This document shows positions 5,280 to 5,332 of a DNA stretch of 5,332 nucleotides, piece by piece. How positions within the stretch are numbered: the stretch's first letter is position 1; the number at the start of each line of letters is the position of its first letter. The position numbers were made by a program, and so were the translations under genes. A model generated the notes under the pieces. The model searched no databases. It was not told the DNA's origin and was given only the letters and a program-made list of their open reading frames with translations. This DNA is from an uncultured Coriobacteriales bacterium (GTDB lineage: Bacteria; Actinomycetota; Coriobacteriia; Coriobacteriales; UMGS124), in NCBI GenBank assembly GCA_903789505.1, contig CAIFEU010000164.1:1-5332 (forward strand), in the 5' to 3' direction.

Positions 5280-5300
5280 GGCCGCTTACGCCCAGCGGCC
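5280..5300. repeat. Small perfect hairpin near the right edge
   Basis: GGCCGCT (5280-5286) and AGCGGCC (5294-5300) form seven pairs around a 7-base loop. No T-run follows on either strand. On the minus strand all three frames meet a stop within the last 16 bases of the window (5317-5332), so any minus-strand gene to the right must end at or before 5317. The hairpin would then lie in its 3' untranslated region. Confidence 0.35.
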
Positions 5301-5332
5301 CAAGCCCCCGCAGACGCTAGCCCTTCACGCTA

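Overview
This window carries the start of a formate dehydrogenase-N type operon on the minus strand, read right to left, with about 1 kb of non-coding DNA upstream of it. The order is fdnG (catalytic molybdenum/tungsten-pterin subunit, 1071 aa, Tat signal), fdnH (four-cluster [4Fe-4S] electron-transfer subunit, 322 aa, C-terminal membrane anchor) and the first 35 codons of fdnI (cytochrome b subunit), which is cut by the left edge. The genes are 14 bp and 1 bp apart, so they are almost certainly co-transcribed and translationally coupled. The product should be a membrane complex whose active site faces outside the cytoplasmic membrane. It would oxidise formate to CO2 and pass electrons through the iron-sulfur chain and b haems to a quinone. 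The catalytic residue is encoded as cysteine (Cys223), not selenocysteine, so no UGA recoding is needed.

Region by region: 1-105 is the 5' end of fdnI; 107-1075 is fdnH; 1090-4305 is fdnG. From 4306 to about 4795 lies GC-rich DNA with no convincing gene but several strong inverted repeats, probably the long 5' leader of the operon. From about 4797 to 4970 there is a sharply AT-rich block: I count 19 G+C in the 100 bases 4861-4960, against about 60 in the next 100. It holds -10-like sequences on the minus strand and three copies of ATTACA/TGTAAT, and is the most likely promoter/operator region. From 4961 to 5217 I see no convincing gene. A hairpin with a T-run (about 5218-5262) looks like a terminator, probably for a minus-strand gene to the right, and a second small hairpin lies at 5280-5300.

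The genes have the strong G/C third-position bias of a high-GC organism, which also opens very long false reading frames on the opposite strand. A Cys-type, Tat-exported FDH-N with the CCYC cluster motif in a high-GC genome with an AT-rich promoter island would suit an anaerobic actinobacterium such as a member of the Coriobacteriia (Eggerthella-like). That placement is inference from general resemblance, not from a search.

The enzyme itself belongs to a well-known class. The parts that deserve a second look are the AT-rich island with its repeated ATTACA motif and the roughly 500-nt structured leader between it and fdnG. I found no clear sign of a wholly new system.
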